Made by a program: the position numbers and the translations under genes. 50,973 nucleotides of DNA, from positions 1 through 50,973 of the IMG/VR virus record IMGVR_UViG_3300018080_000032. One strand, given 5' to 3'. Below the pieces are notes generated by a model, which was not told where the DNA came from, did no database searches, and worked only from the letters and a program-made list of their open reading frames with translations. The stretch is from a virus. Shown here one piece after another: positions 17,512-25,522 of this stretch (position 1 is its first letter; each line of letters begins with the position of its first letter).

Positions 17512-17808
17512 CTAGTCGACCAGGCTATCCACAACCTTGAACGCGGTCTCGGCTACGCCCGCCGCGGCCCCAGTTCCGATCCACCGGTATATCCACGTCC
17601 CCGTCTCGTCCGGCTGCACGTCCTTGTAATAGACTCCCGTCGCGCCCTTGGTCACCTGGCCCAGCGCGTAGGTATAGCTATCGATGTTCCCGCTGGGGTC
17701 CTTGACCTTCAGGGTGACGGTCGTCGGGTCGGTGTTTGAGCCGCCGACGGCGAATGTGGCCTGTACCCTGACTGTGGCTCCCTCGAGGTACTCGCTGCCG
17801 TAGCTCAC
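17512..17808 (-). CDS. Ig-like beta-sandwich phage protein
   Basis: 98 residues with a repeating strand pattern: 'ATVRVQATFA', 'TTVTLKVKDPSGN', 'GVYYKDVQPDETGTWIYRW', ending 'VAETAFKVV'. This is a known small beta-sandwich type near phage tail-fibre genes, probably an adaptor or decoration. A good ribosome site (TAGGAGG follows the previous stop) starts it at 17808. Confidence 0.6.
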   Translation of the reverse strand: MSYGSEYLEGATVRVQATFAVGGSNTDPTTVTLKVKDPSGNIDSYTYALGQVTKGATGVYYKDVQPDETGTWIYRWIGTGAAAGVAETAFKVVDSLVD

Positions 17809-17817
17809 ATCGACCTC

Positions 17818-17979
17818 CTAGCACTTCGAATCGGACAGCGTGACCGTGGTCGTCTCCGCGTCGGCTAGCGACACGGCGGTCGTCTCGGCGTCGTCGAGCG
17901 CCACGGCAGTGAGGGCCGAGTCGGTAGGGGTGACGACCGTGATCTCCGCATCGGCCAGCGTCACGCATGCGTTAGCCAT
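17818..17979 (-). CDS. Small repeat protein B (DAETT repeats)
   Basis: 53 residues. The sequence is a chain of near-repeats built on 'VxLxDAETTxV' (four units, the last ending TLSDSKC). It overlaps the end of its sister gene upstream and shares its C-terminal 'DAETTTVTL' motif and a 14-bp DNA block (17849-17862, 18012-18025). It lies between the fibre-like protein and the Ig-like protein. Probably an elongated beta structure; role unknown. Confidence 0.55.
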   Translation of the reverse strand: MANACVTLADAEITVVTPTDSALTAVALDDAETTAVSLADAETTTVTLSDSKC

Positions 17980-18133
17980 CGCAGCCGCTCGTGTCGTTCA
18001 GTGTCACTGTTGTCGTCTCCGCGTCCTCGATCTGCACACACGCCCTCGCGTAGCCGAGCTTCGGCAAGCCGCGATCCGGCCAGCCCCAATCGGGGAGCGC
18101 ATTCTGCGGAATGCCGATCACGTCATCGCTCAC
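17972..18133 (-). CDS. Small repeat protein A
   Basis: 53 residues, GTG start overlapping the TGA of the large fibre-like gene (GTGA). N-terminal half is Pro/Trp-rich ('PQNALPDWGWPDRGLP'), C-terminal half carries 'DAETTTVTLND', shared with the next gene. The pair looks like a duplication. Likely minor fibre or adaptor peptides by position. Confidence 0.55.
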   Translation of the reverse strand: MSDDVIGIPQNALPDWGWPDRGLPKLGYARACVQIEDAETTTVTLNDTSGCDG

Positions 18134-21024
18134 GAGCCGTCCACCGTCACCGCCGTTCGGTTGCCCTGCGCGTCGACCGTCCCGGCTATCCTGTCCTTGG
18201 AGTCGGCCTGGTCACGGAATGCGATTGCTGTGGTCCCTCCTCCCGACGCCTTGCCAGCAGCGAAGGCTAGGAGGATGCGCTGAATCTCGCGGAGCGTCAG
18301 CTCGTGTGCGCCGCCCTCGTCCTCAACAGGCTCGTCCAGCACATCGTCCGCCGTAATCGACGAGATACCAGCAATCGCAAGCAACACCGCCGCCTCGGTC
18401 GCCGTCAAGCCTGCCGCCGTCGCCAGGGCCGACACGTCGGCTTTGTACTGTGACGGGTTGTCGAGGTCGGTCTGTAGTGCAGCTAGCTGAGTGTCGAGAT
18501 TCGCGGCGGCGAGGCCCACGGCAGAGCGGATCGTGGCCTCATCTATCGCGCCTGCCCACTCGTCCACGGCCCCGAAGCTACCAGCCGTCGTATGCTCTGA
18601 TCGCAGCACTTCCCAGACCGCAGAGGCTAGCGTGCCTACCGAGATCGGAATAGCAATCGGCGGCGTGACCGGCATGGCCGATGCCCACAAGTCCATCGAG
18701 CCAAGGTCCAGGGTGGTATTCGGCGGAAAGGCTATGCTGAAGTCATCCCAGTAGACGTAGGCGTCGGAGCCGGTAGCGTCGGTTCTTCCCGACAGAGTTA
18801 CCGTGATTCGCGGGAAGTCGGTCGTCGGTGTGAATGGCACAGTGAGCAGTTGCCAGTCGGTTGATTCTGCCGCCTCGGCATACGCCGTTGTTCCGTCATC
18901 ATAGTCGACAGTCAGACGCGGAAGCTGGTGAGTGCCGCCATAGTACGCTGCGTTGTTGATCTTGCACCATACGCCAATGAACATCGTCAGGTCGGTGAGG
19001 TCGCCGGTCGGAATGGTGAACGACCATTCCAGATTGTCACTATCCGAGAGCGGCTCAAACCTGACCGCGAAGCCTCCGGTGTGACACGTCGTATCGGTCA
19101 GGCCCGTTCCACTCGACCGGATAATGCCCGCTGGCAGGTAGTTGCGGTGATCGTCGCCCCCATCCCCGCTGAAGTCGTGAATGCCCACGAGCGTCCCCGG
19201 CAACATGTTGGTCAATTCCGTCGTGTCCACAGACACTACGCCGTCGGGCGCTCGGATCAGGACGTCGGTGCTGTATCCCTCCACGAAGTCCATCAGGACG
19301 TCGGTGCCACTTTCCGGCGAGAGGTTGATACCAGCAATCTCGACCTTTACGCAATTGGTCATGCGTAGGCCGGCGACCAAAGCGCCGTTTATCATCAGTC
19401 CGTCTATCGTAGAACCATTGAGGCTGCCGAGCACTACCCCGTAGTTTCCCATACACCACGCCGCTAGGTTCGTCGCCGTCAGCCGGGTCGTGGTACTGAA
19501 ACCGAATGCGTATTGAGCCGTAGTGTTTCGCATCGCGGCGTGCAACACGTTGTCGAGAACCAGGTCATTGCAGCCGGCGAAAGAGACGTTAGCTCTTGTG
19601 GCGGAATAGGAAGAGCGAACGAACAGCACATCCTCAAAGACGCACGCCCACAAATTCGAGAACGAACCCAACACGGAATAGGCGTTGTGGCGGTCAAAAA
19701 CAACGTGTGTGAGGTAGTGCGCAAACGTCTTGATCGCTTGGCCGCAAGAGAGCGAGTGGCCGTCAAAGAAACAGTGATCGAGGCGGGTATCCTCCCTCAG
19801 CCCTCCGTCGTAAAGGGTCATCTGTCCCTGAGTCGCGGACGTGTTATAGTAGACGCCGCTCAGGACAAGGGCCGATCTGTCATACCAGCTATAGCGAAAC
19901 GTTCCTCCCGCTGTGGCCGTAACCTTGACCCCGTAGCACGTGTCAGTGGTCAGATAGACGGGCATCCCCGCATAGTAAGACTTGCTCAGATTTCCCGTGA
20001 GCGTGACTGTCGTGCCAACCACGGAAAGGATCGTTGCCGCCTCAGAGTCGGCATAGTAAGCCCCGCAGACGTAGACGGTATCGCCTGCCTGCCAGTCGGC
20101 CGACACATCGTCCTCAAGCTCAATGACTGGTTGCCCTGACGAGGCCGCAGCGGCCAGCTTGGTCCAGATAATGTCGGGCGACTCGCCATAGAACCTTAGC
20201 TCCCCGAGCCGGTAGCGCCGGTAGGAGACGTAAGCCGGATCAGTCCCGTACATCTTGCCCGCGCCTGGCCCATCAAACACCAGGTTGAACTGCTCGCTCG
20301 CCGGCACCGGGGCGATTTCCGTACCAACCAAGAACTGAGCATCGCCGCCTATCTGCCACATTCCAGTAAGGGTCAGCGTGTACGACGCGGCAGGCGGATC
20401 TTCCAGCTGGAGCACGCCTCCATTCGCCAGGAACAACGCCCAGGTCGAGCCGGAATCCTGCTCCAGCGGCCCAAGCGCCCAGCTCTGGTCCATCGTGATC
20501 GTGTGCATGACCATCGCCGCATCGGAGGCCCCCGGCACGCCCGTCGCTGCGTCGGTGATGCAAGCTCGCACCATCTGCGTCTTGCCAGAATCCTTGTATT
20601 CGACATAGGGATTGCCGGTGCCTCCCGACCCCTTCTCGACCTGAAGTCGCCATGTGTTTGCCGCTGTCGTCACGGCGTAGGGCGAGGCAAATACGAACGG
20701 CACCCAGCAGTAGTAGCACAACGGCGCGTCGGCATACGAGAGCATCTCGGTGTAGCTCAACTCCACGCTCACCCGGTCAACCCACGAGCCGGTATTCTCT
20801 TGCAGCGTCACCTTCACCGGCCTGGTGTTGCCGTTGAACCACATCAGCAGCACAACGCCATGCAGGTTGCAGTTGTTGGCGAATGAAAGCACTTGCGTCG
20901 CAACGGTCGTTGCGAGCGCATCTTCCCAGACGCCCAATATCTCCAATGGCAACTGGTATTCCTCGCTCCGATACCATGTCGAAGCGGAGAGGCCCTCGTC
21001 GGCAGACGTGATGTAGACAGCCAC
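18130..21024 (-). CDS. Large tail fibre/spike-like structural protein
   Basis: 964 residues. Residues about 1-330 are beta-rich with carbohydrate-binding-like features. About 330-620 look like a right-handed beta-helix, with short hydrophobic rungs ('CNDLVLDNVLHAAM', 'GSTIDGLMINGALVAGL', 'VEIAGINLSP'). About 640-790 form a further beta domain, and the C-terminal 170 residues a helical/beta tail of the type ending 'REIQRILLAFAAGK' and 'DGNRTAVTV'-like sequence (here AQGNRTAVTVDGS). A polysaccharide-binding or depolymerising spike is plausible; catalytic residues not identified. Lies between terminase and portal, an unusual site for a spike. Confidence 0.65.
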   Translation of the reverse strand: MAVYITSADEGLSASTWYRSEEYQLPLEILGVWEDALATTVATQVLSFANNCNLHGVVLLMWFNGNTRPVKVTLQENTGSWVDRVSVELSYTEMLSYADAPLCYYCWVPFVFASPYAVTTAANTWRLQVEKGSGGTGNPYVEYKDSGKTQMVRACITDAATGVPGASDAAMVMHTITMDQSWALGPLEQDSGSTWALFLANGGVLQLEDPPAASYTLTLTGMWQIGGDAQFLVGTEIAPVPASEQFNLVFDGPGAGKMYGTDPAYVSYRRYRLGELRFYGESPDIIWTKLAAAASSGQPVIELEDDVSADWQAGDTVYVCGAYYADSEAATILSVVGTTVTLTGNLSKSYYAGMPVYLTTDTCYGVKVTATAGGTFRYSWYDRSALVLSGVYYNTSATQGQMTLYDGGLREDTRLDHCFFDGHSLSCGQAIKTFAHYLTHVVFDRHNAYSVLGSFSNLWACVFEDVLFVRSSYSATRANVSFAGCNDLVLDNVLHAAMRNTTAQYAFGFSTTTRLTATNLAAWCMGNYGVVLGSLNGSTIDGLMINGALVAGLRMTNCVKVEIAGINLSPESGTDVLMDFVEGYSTDVLIRAPDGVVSVDTTELTNMLPGTLVGIHDFSGDGGDDHRNYLPAGIIRSSGTGLTDTTCHTGGFAVRFEPLSDSDNLEWSFTIPTGDLTDLTMFIGVWCKINNAAYYGGTHQLPRLTVDYDDGTTAYAEAAESTDWQLLTVPFTPTTDFPRITVTLSGRTDATGSDAYVYWDDFSIAFPPNTTLDLGSMDLWASAMPVTPPIAIPISVGTLASAVWEVLRSEHTTAGSFGAVDEWAGAIDEATIRSAVGLAAANLDTQLAALQTDLDNPSQYKADVSALATAAGLTATEAAVLLAIAGISSITADDVLDEPVEDEGGAHELTLREIQRILLAFAAGKASGGGTTAIAFRDQADSKDRIAGTVDAQGNRTAVTVDGS

Positions 21025-21320
21025 TACGGCCTCTCGAAGATTGGCTCGACTACCGCCTTGGTCGCCGCGAGATCGGCGTCAATCCTGGCTAGCTCGTCCT
21101 CGATCAGCCGCCTCGACCGTGCAGTGTTTGACAGCGCCGGGTAGTTGTCTCGCGCCCACTTCAGCAGCTCGGCGTCGGTCGGCTCGCCGGGTAGCTCGGC
21201 CAGCTGAGCCTTCAGGTCACGCTGCTGTGACAGCAGCTCCTTGCGGCTCAACACTTGGGCACGTCGGCCATCGAGCTTCACCCACGTGTCGGCGTTCCGG
21301 GTCGCTATGTACTCAGTCAT
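21024..21320 (-). CDS. Hypothetical coiled-coil protein
   Basis: 98 residues, overlapping the spike-like gene start by 1 base. The N-terminus is short beta ('TEYIATRNADTWVKLDG'), followed by two charged helices rich in Arg, Glu and Leu with a heptad pattern (about 27-90). Possibly a fibre assembly factor by position. Confidence 0.6.
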   Translation of the reverse strand: MTEYIATRNADTWVKLDGRRAQVLSRKELLSQQRDLKAQLAELPGEPTDAELLKWARDNYPALSNTARSRRLIEDELARIDADLAATKAVVEPIFERP

Positions 21321-21326
21321 CTCGCG

Positions 21327-21602
21327 TCAGACTCCCAGTATGAAATGGACCGCCAGCACGAACATCGCCACGCCGACCGCGAAGCGCCGCCAGTTGTTTC
21401 CCCAGACCCAAGCCGAGATCCGGCGGCTCGCGGTGTGCTCGCAGCCCCAGCGCCACCAAGCGTACAGCTCCGCCGCCAGAACGCCAGCGGCAACGGCGCG
21501 CCACAGAGCATCCGACTCCTGGAGACCTAGTGCCCCGACCAGGATCGCCCACGCCAGCACGGCAACGCTCACCGTCACGCACGCCGCCCACGCGAGTCTC
21601 AC
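21327..21602 (-). CDS. Small membrane protein
   Basis: 91 residues with three hydrophobic segments: about 4-26, 36-51 and 73-90. The middle part contains Trp/Arg-rich 'WWRWGCEHTASRRISAWVW'. It lies in the terminase-fibre interval and overlaps its upstream neighbour by 4 bases. Holin-like topology is possible but the proper lysis genes are elsewhere. Confidence 0.6.
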   Translation of the reverse strand: MRLAWAACVTVSVAVLAWAILVGALGLQESDALWRAVAAGVLAAELYAWWRWGCEHTASRRISAWVWGNNWRRFAVGVAMFVLAVHFILGV

Positions 21603-21775
21603 CGACGCGCCTCCAAGCCGGCCAGCAGCAGCTCGCCGTAGGTGACGAACTGGCTGTGGTACCGCTCGTCGTGACGGCCGGCGTCGATCACGTCGTCGAG
21701 CGCCACGTCGTAGCAGATGCGCATGGCCAGACGTGTCAGCCAGTCGGCGACGTAGACGCGGATGGTGGTGATCAC
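21599..21775 (-). CDS. Small hypothetical protein after terminase
   Basis: 58 residues with GTG at 21775 overlapping the last base of the terminase stop (TAGTG) and an AGAAGG site just upstream. A longer form extending into terminase is possible but has no ribosome site. Mostly helical, no recognised family. Confidence 0.55.
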   Translation of the reverse strand: MITTIRVYVADWLTRLAMRICYDVALDDVIDAGRHDERYHSQFVTYGELLLAGLEARR

Positions 21776-23043
21776 TAGAACACCTTCTCGCTCACGCCTG
21801 CCATCTCGGCACCTCGCCACCTCTTTGCCTCGTCGACGTCATACGTGACAACCACGCGACCCGGTGCAGGAAGGTGAGCTGCGGCGATAGCTAGCGCCAT
21901 CACACCGTCCTGGACCAGGTTCTTGTCATCCCATCGGTACGCCCTGAGCTCGTGCGTCAGCTGTGGGATGTCGGCCCGTAGCAGATGTCGCTCGATAAGC
22001 ACCTGCAGGGCCTCAATGGCCTGGACCTTGCTGCGAGCCGTCGTGACGAATGGCTCGGCCCGGACATTCAGGTTCTCGATAACCGGGTCGCCGGGTCCGT
22101 TGGACTCGACGATTGTCCGTCCGCCGTATGCCTTGTGTCGACGCTCGATCATGTGCTGGATCTCGGGATATGGCACCCCAAGCACGCGCTCGCTGGCCAC
22201 AATCTCATATGGCTCCGTCGACCAGTCGATCGTCATGCCCCACGTGGCGTCGCGCCGCCGGCCGATATCCCATGCGGATAGGTAGCGGGTTCCGCGCGAG
22301 GGCTCCCGGAGACCCCTCCAGCCGGCGGCCATCGCTTCTACATCCGCGGACGCGAAGACCGCGTCGCCTGAGTCCACAAATTCGGCGAGGATCTCCTGAC
22401 GGAAGGTCATCAGCGGCATGGTCTGGAACAGCGCTTTGATCTCGCTGAACGAGATGTCGGGGTTCTCGAGCGGATGGGGCTCGCGTACCAATCCAGCGTC
22501 GGTGACACGCACGCCCAGCGTCGGAGCTCGCCACGCTGCAGCATCCGGGGTGACTCCGCCCTCCGCCTTCTGCCACTCTTCGTAGAACCAGTTGAGGCCC
22601 TTCGGCGTACCTCCGGCCCACAGCCAGCCGCCCGTGTCCAGCAGCATCGGGCGTAGCACTTCCTGCCACGCCCATGCCTTCACGTCGCCGACCTCGTCGA
22701 CGATGATCCCATCGGCGGTATGGCCGCGGGCACTGTCGGGATCGTCTAGCGAGCGATAAACTATGCGGCCGCCCCCGGGGAACGTCGCCGTCATGCGACT
22801 CGTGTTAAAGTCGACGGTATCGCCGCATGCCTTCCGGGTCTCGTCCCAGCCGATGCGGACCTGGTCGTATGTCGGCGCGCCCCAGAAGATCGTCTGGTGT
22901 TCGGCGGCCGCCTCGACGCCGATGCACATGAACATCGTGGTCTTCCGCCACCTTCTTCCTGCCGCTATCCAGCAGAATCTCTTGGCCGCTCGGCGAACAG
23001 CCTGCTGGCCAGGGTGCGGGTACGGAAGGACAATCTCACGCAT
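21775..23043 (-). CDS. terL: Terminase large subunit
   Basis: 422 residues. ATPase half: Walker A-like 'AGRRWRKTT' (about 28-36), Walker B 'DGIIVDEVGD' (about 110-119) and coupling motif 'GGTPKG'. Nuclease half of the RNase H type: first Asp in 'SAWDIGRRRD', 'VESNGPGD', and the last Asp in 'VQDGVMALAIA'. It cuts and pumps DNA into the head through the portal. The start overlaps terS by 8 bases. Confidence 0.93.
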   Translation of the reverse strand: MREIVLPYPHPGQQAVRRAAKRFCWIAAGRRWRKTTMFMCIGVEAAAEHQTIFWGAPTYDQVRIGWDETRKACGDTVDFNTSRMTATFPGGGRIVYRSLDDPDSARGHTADGIIVDEVGDVKAWAWQEVLRPMLLDTGGWLWAGGTPKGLNWFYEEWQKAEGGVTPDAAAWRAPTLGVRVTDAGLVREPHPLENPDISFSEIKALFQTMPLMTFRQEILAEFVDSGDAVFASADVEAMAAGWRGLREPSRGTRYLSAWDIGRRRDATWGMTIDWSTEPYEIVASERVLGVPYPEIQHMIERRHKAYGGRTIVESNGPGDPVIENLNVRAEPFVTTARSKVQAIEALQVLIERHLLRADIPQLTHELRAYRWDDKNLVQDGVMALAIAAAHLPAPGRVVVTYDVDEAKRWRGAEMAGVSEKVF

Positions 23044-23443
23044 CGGGATTACGCCAGTCGTTCACATGTCGCAAGAGCAGCTCAATTGGCCCCCCGTCGC
23101 TACCTTCGAGCTGGTGCGCCTGAACAGGTTTGCCGATCAGGCGATCGAGAATCTCGCGGATGGCGGACATGTCCCCGGCTTGCGCCCGAGCCATCTGGAC
23201 GCGAAACATCTTACGGAGCTCCTCTTCAACCGCGAGCTCCTCATGCATGATGCGGAGCACCAAGGCCGCAATGTCGGCCGTCTTCACCAAGCCCTTCGCC
23301 TCGGCTTGCGGCCGAATGCGGACCGACGCCTGGCGAGCGTAGCTGTCCGAATAGCCCGCCTCTCGTGCGGCGGGTTCGTCTGCCATACCGGCGTTTACTA
23401 GCGCAGCCCAGCGCTCGAGTCGTGCTGACATTTGCTTATACAA
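23036..23443 (-). CDS. terS: Terminase small subunit
   Basis: 135 residues (or 131 from the ATG at 23431; the TTG at 23443 has AGGGG very close). N-terminal helix-turn-helix: 'RWAALVNAGMADEPAAREAGYSDSYA'-like sequence typical of small terminase DNA-binding domains, then a helical oligomerisation region. Recognises packaging sites and activates TerL. First gene after the repeated motif at 23469-23498. Confidence 0.8.
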   Translation of the reverse strand: MYKQMSARLERWAALVNAGMADEPAAREAGYSDSYARQASVRIRPQAEAKGLVKTADIAALVLRIMHEELAVEEELRKMFRVQMARAQAGDMSAIREILDRLIGKPVQAHQLEGSDGGPIELLLRHVNDWRNPDA

Positions 23444-23468
23444 GGCCCCTGCGCAGAGGGTCGCTCAC

Positions 23469-23498
23469 CTACCAGTCTACCATCCCGGCTTAGCCCGG
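23469..23498 (-). promoter_or_regulatory. Repeated 30-bp motif, copy 2 (candidate late promoter)
   Basis: Minus-strand CCGGGCTAAG, six variable bases, TGGTAGACTGGTAG. Same elements and spacing as the copy at 14902-14931. It overlaps the stop of the small HTH gene and lies 26 bases before the terminase small subunit start, a natural place for a late promoter or an activator site. Confidence 0.6.
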
Positions 23499-23807
23499 TT
23501 CCGGCCATAGAAGCCCCCGCAGCGCCTGGGGAAGCGCATGGTGGTCCAATCGGTACAGAGTAGGGGCGTATCGACCCAGGTCGTCGCGGCCGTGCGGACG
23601 ATCCTCCTCGTAGAGCTCGACGATGTACGTCAGGATGTCCAAGTCGTGCCGGATGGTTCCCCTGGGCACTGCCAGCTGGTCCGCCATCTCGCCGGCCGTC
23701 ATCCCCGTCGGCGACTCGGCAAGCAGCCGGATGATCCGCAGCAGCCGCTCGGACCGATCAGCTCCATCGCGATCAGTCTCGGCGAGCACAGGCTCGGCAA
23801 TCGTCAT
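23490..23807 (-). CDS. DeoR/HTH-type regulator, candidate late activator
   Basis: 105 residues. Helix-turn-helix at about 24-58 ('RIIRLLAESPTGMTAGEMAD', 'VPRGTIRHDLDIL') of the DeoR/winged type, followed by a short C-terminal beta/helix part. It is the last gene before the terminase, with the repeated motif over its stop codon. This placement suggests it controls the early-to-late switch; no direct proof. Confidence 0.65.
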   Translation of the reverse strand: MTIAEPVLAETDRDGADRSERLLRIIRLLAESPTGMTAGEMADQLAVPRGTIRHDLDILTYIVELYEEDRPHGRDDLGRYAPTLYRLDHHALPQALRGLLWPEPG

Positions 23808-24061
23808 GCCGCGACCCAGTTGCGCTCGAATTGCTCTGCTCGCACGATGATTCGCTGGTCGAGCTCGACAACGAGCCGCTCGGGCTCGTTGCCTGGCTTC
23901 TCGAACCCGGCGCGGCGCAGGCGTTCCAGCCTCTTATGGTCGCCTTCCCAGCGCACATCCGTCACGATCCGGATGCGGCCTGAGTGTCTGTTGATCACAC
24001 GGGCGCCGATGAAGGCGAGCGCACGCTTTGGTACAGGCTTTGGAGTGCTGGCGTTCTCCAC
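23804..24061 (-). CDS. Hypothetical protein
   Basis: 85 residues, basic, overlapping the HTH gene by ATGA, starting at GTG after GGAGAACA. Beta-rich core 'GARVINRHSGRIRIVTDVRW' suggests a small nucleic-acid-binding or SH3-like fold. No family recognised. Confidence 0.55.
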   Translation of the reverse strand: MENASTPKPVPKRALAFIGARVINRHSGRIRIVTDVRWEGDHKRLERLRRAGFEKPGNEPERLVVELDQRIIVRAEQFERNWVAA

Positions 24062-24081
24062 TGCTGTTCTCCGTCGTTCGC

Positions 24082-24429
24082 CTATGGCACGAGCACTGTC
24101 GGCTGTGGTTGTCGCTCCTCGATCTCACCGATCTGCATGAGCAGCAGCTGCTGGCCAGGGACCCACTGGTTTTCTGGCGGAAACACGAGCGCCATTGCCG
24201 CGTCCTCCGGGATGAGCGTGTAGCGCAGCGTCCCGAGTTCGTCGGTGGTTGGCAGTCTCCCGGGTGTCGCGACAAGCATCCGCCAGCCATGGCCCGATCC
24301 TGGTGCACCGACTCTGACTTGGCATTCGCCGTAGCGATACCAGCGCGAACTGGGATCCGGTGGCAGGTCGCGAGGAGGCGGGACCTCAACCGGCTTCGGC
24401 GGTGCGGTGGTGATGTTGGATCGTCTCAT
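24082..24429 (-). CDS. Hypothetical protein
   Basis: 115 residues; Pro-rich N-terminus, then a mixed domain ('WYRYGECQVRVGAPGSGHGW'). The start overlaps the previous stop (ATGA). Unknown; lies between the replication block and the regulator. Confidence 0.55.
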   Translation of the reverse strand: MRRSNITTAPPKPVEVPPPRDLPPDPSSRWYRYGECQVRVGAPGSGHGWRMLVATPGRLPTTDELGTLRYTLIPEDAAMALVFPPENQWVPGQQLLLMQIGEIEERQPQPTVLVP

Positions 24430-24554
24430 GGGCTCCCTTCGCGTCCGTCGAGCACCTCTCCCGTGCCCTCGTCGACCAGAGGCCGAGAAGCCACTGCCTC
24501 GCCGGACTTGGCGAGATGCGCCTCGACTTCAATGGGGAAACCGTTGTTCGACAC
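24426..24554 (-). CDS. Small hypothetical protein
   Basis: 42 residues from GTG at 24554 with AGGAGG five bases upstream, chosen over a longer frame that runs into the helicase loader. Begins MSNNGFPIEVEAHLAK. No family recognised. Confidence 0.55.
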   Translation of the reverse strand: MSNNGFPIEVEAHLAKSGEAVASRPLVDEGTGEVLDGREGSP

Positions 24555-24568
24555 TTCGACCTCCTGTG

Positions 24569-25522
24569 TTATGCCGCTTCTCGGCGCAGATCCGCGCCTG
24601 CCATGCCGATCATGTGACAACAGCCTTCTAGGCGGCTGGCGATCTCGGCTCCACGCGCCACGCCGAACTCGCGCTCAACGTCCGCCGGGCCGCCTTTGGC
24701 GGTGACGATCGTGATCTTCCCATCCAGCGCACCCTGGTAGCGCACGTCTAAGAGCTCCCATGCGACCTCGCCGTGCCAGGGCAGCGACTCCCGAGACCTT
24801 AGCTCGTCGATCACGAGCAGTTCGTGCCGCGAGAGCCCATCCAGGATCTGGCTCTGTGAGGTCGGCGCGTCGGCATCGAAAGTCTGTCTGATGTCGTGCA
24901 GCAACCTCGGGAAGCTGACGAATCGACACGAGACGTACCGGGCAAGAGCAGCCAAAACGCCAATCGCTATACCCGTCTTGCCGACTCCACGCGGGCCGTA
25001 GAGAAACAGGCCCGGTCGATTGTGTTGTTGCCGAAAGCCTCTGGATGACTCGGCGAGCGCCACTGCCGCGAGGTAGGCGTCGGTCTGGCCCGGGCCGATG
25101 CCCCCAAAGCCGCCGCAATGCTCCTCAAACGTGTCGAGCGTCCAACCTCGATATGCTTGCGGGACGAAACACCTAGCCATGAGGTCGCCGACGGGAAGCT
25201 GCGAGAGGCAGTCAGGACATGACATCGCCCTGCCGAAGTCGGTATGAGTCGTCGGAAGATCGCGGCAGACGTACTTCAGGCCACCGCAGCGTGGGCAGAC
25301 ATCGGGTTGCTGATAGCCGGTGCCGCCGCAGTCGGGGCACCATTCCGGGAAGTCCTCGGTGCCAATCCATCCATCGCCAGAGCACGTAGCACAGGGCGGC
25401 TTGTCGCTCTTCGGGATCTCGAGCTCCTCCGCCTTCGCCCGCGCCCAAGTGATCTGCTCAGGCGGGCTCATGCCCTTTGTCTGGCCGAGTACACCAACTT
25501 TGACCTCACTGATGTGCCTCAT
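24569..25522 (-). CDS. DnaC-like helicase loader with zinc ribbons
   Basis: 317 residues with the ATG at 25522 overlapping the DnaD-like stop (ATGA). Residues about 35-105 contain paired CxxC motifs (CATCSGDG, CPDCGGTG, CPRCGG, CPDC) like the DnaJ zinc-binding region. Then an AAA+ ATPase of the DnaC/IstB type: Walker A 'GPRGVGKT', Walker B 'LLVIDEL', and a C-terminal Arg-rich sensor region. Next to an initiator-like gene, it probably loads the host replicative helicase at the phage origin. Confidence 0.8.
   Translation of the reverse strand: MRHISEVKVGVLGQTKGMSPPEQITWARAKAEELEIPKSDKPPCATCSGDGWIGTEDFPEWCPDCGGTGYQQPDVCPRCGGLKYVCRDLPTTHTDFGRAMSCPDCLSQLPVGDLMARCFVPQAYRGWTLDTFEEHCGGFGGIGPGQTDAYLAAVALAESSRGFRQQHNRPGLFLYGPRGVGKTGIAIGVLAALARYVSCRFVSFPRLLHDIRQTFDADAPTSQSQILDGLSRHELLVIDELRSRESLPWHGEVAWELLDVRYQGALDGKITIVTAKGGPADVEREFGVARGAEIASRLEGCCHMIGMAGADLRREAA

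Noticed and set aside
17518-17536. DnaA-box-like CTATCCACA within the Ig-like gene
   Set aside because: Single site inside coding sequence; expected by chance.
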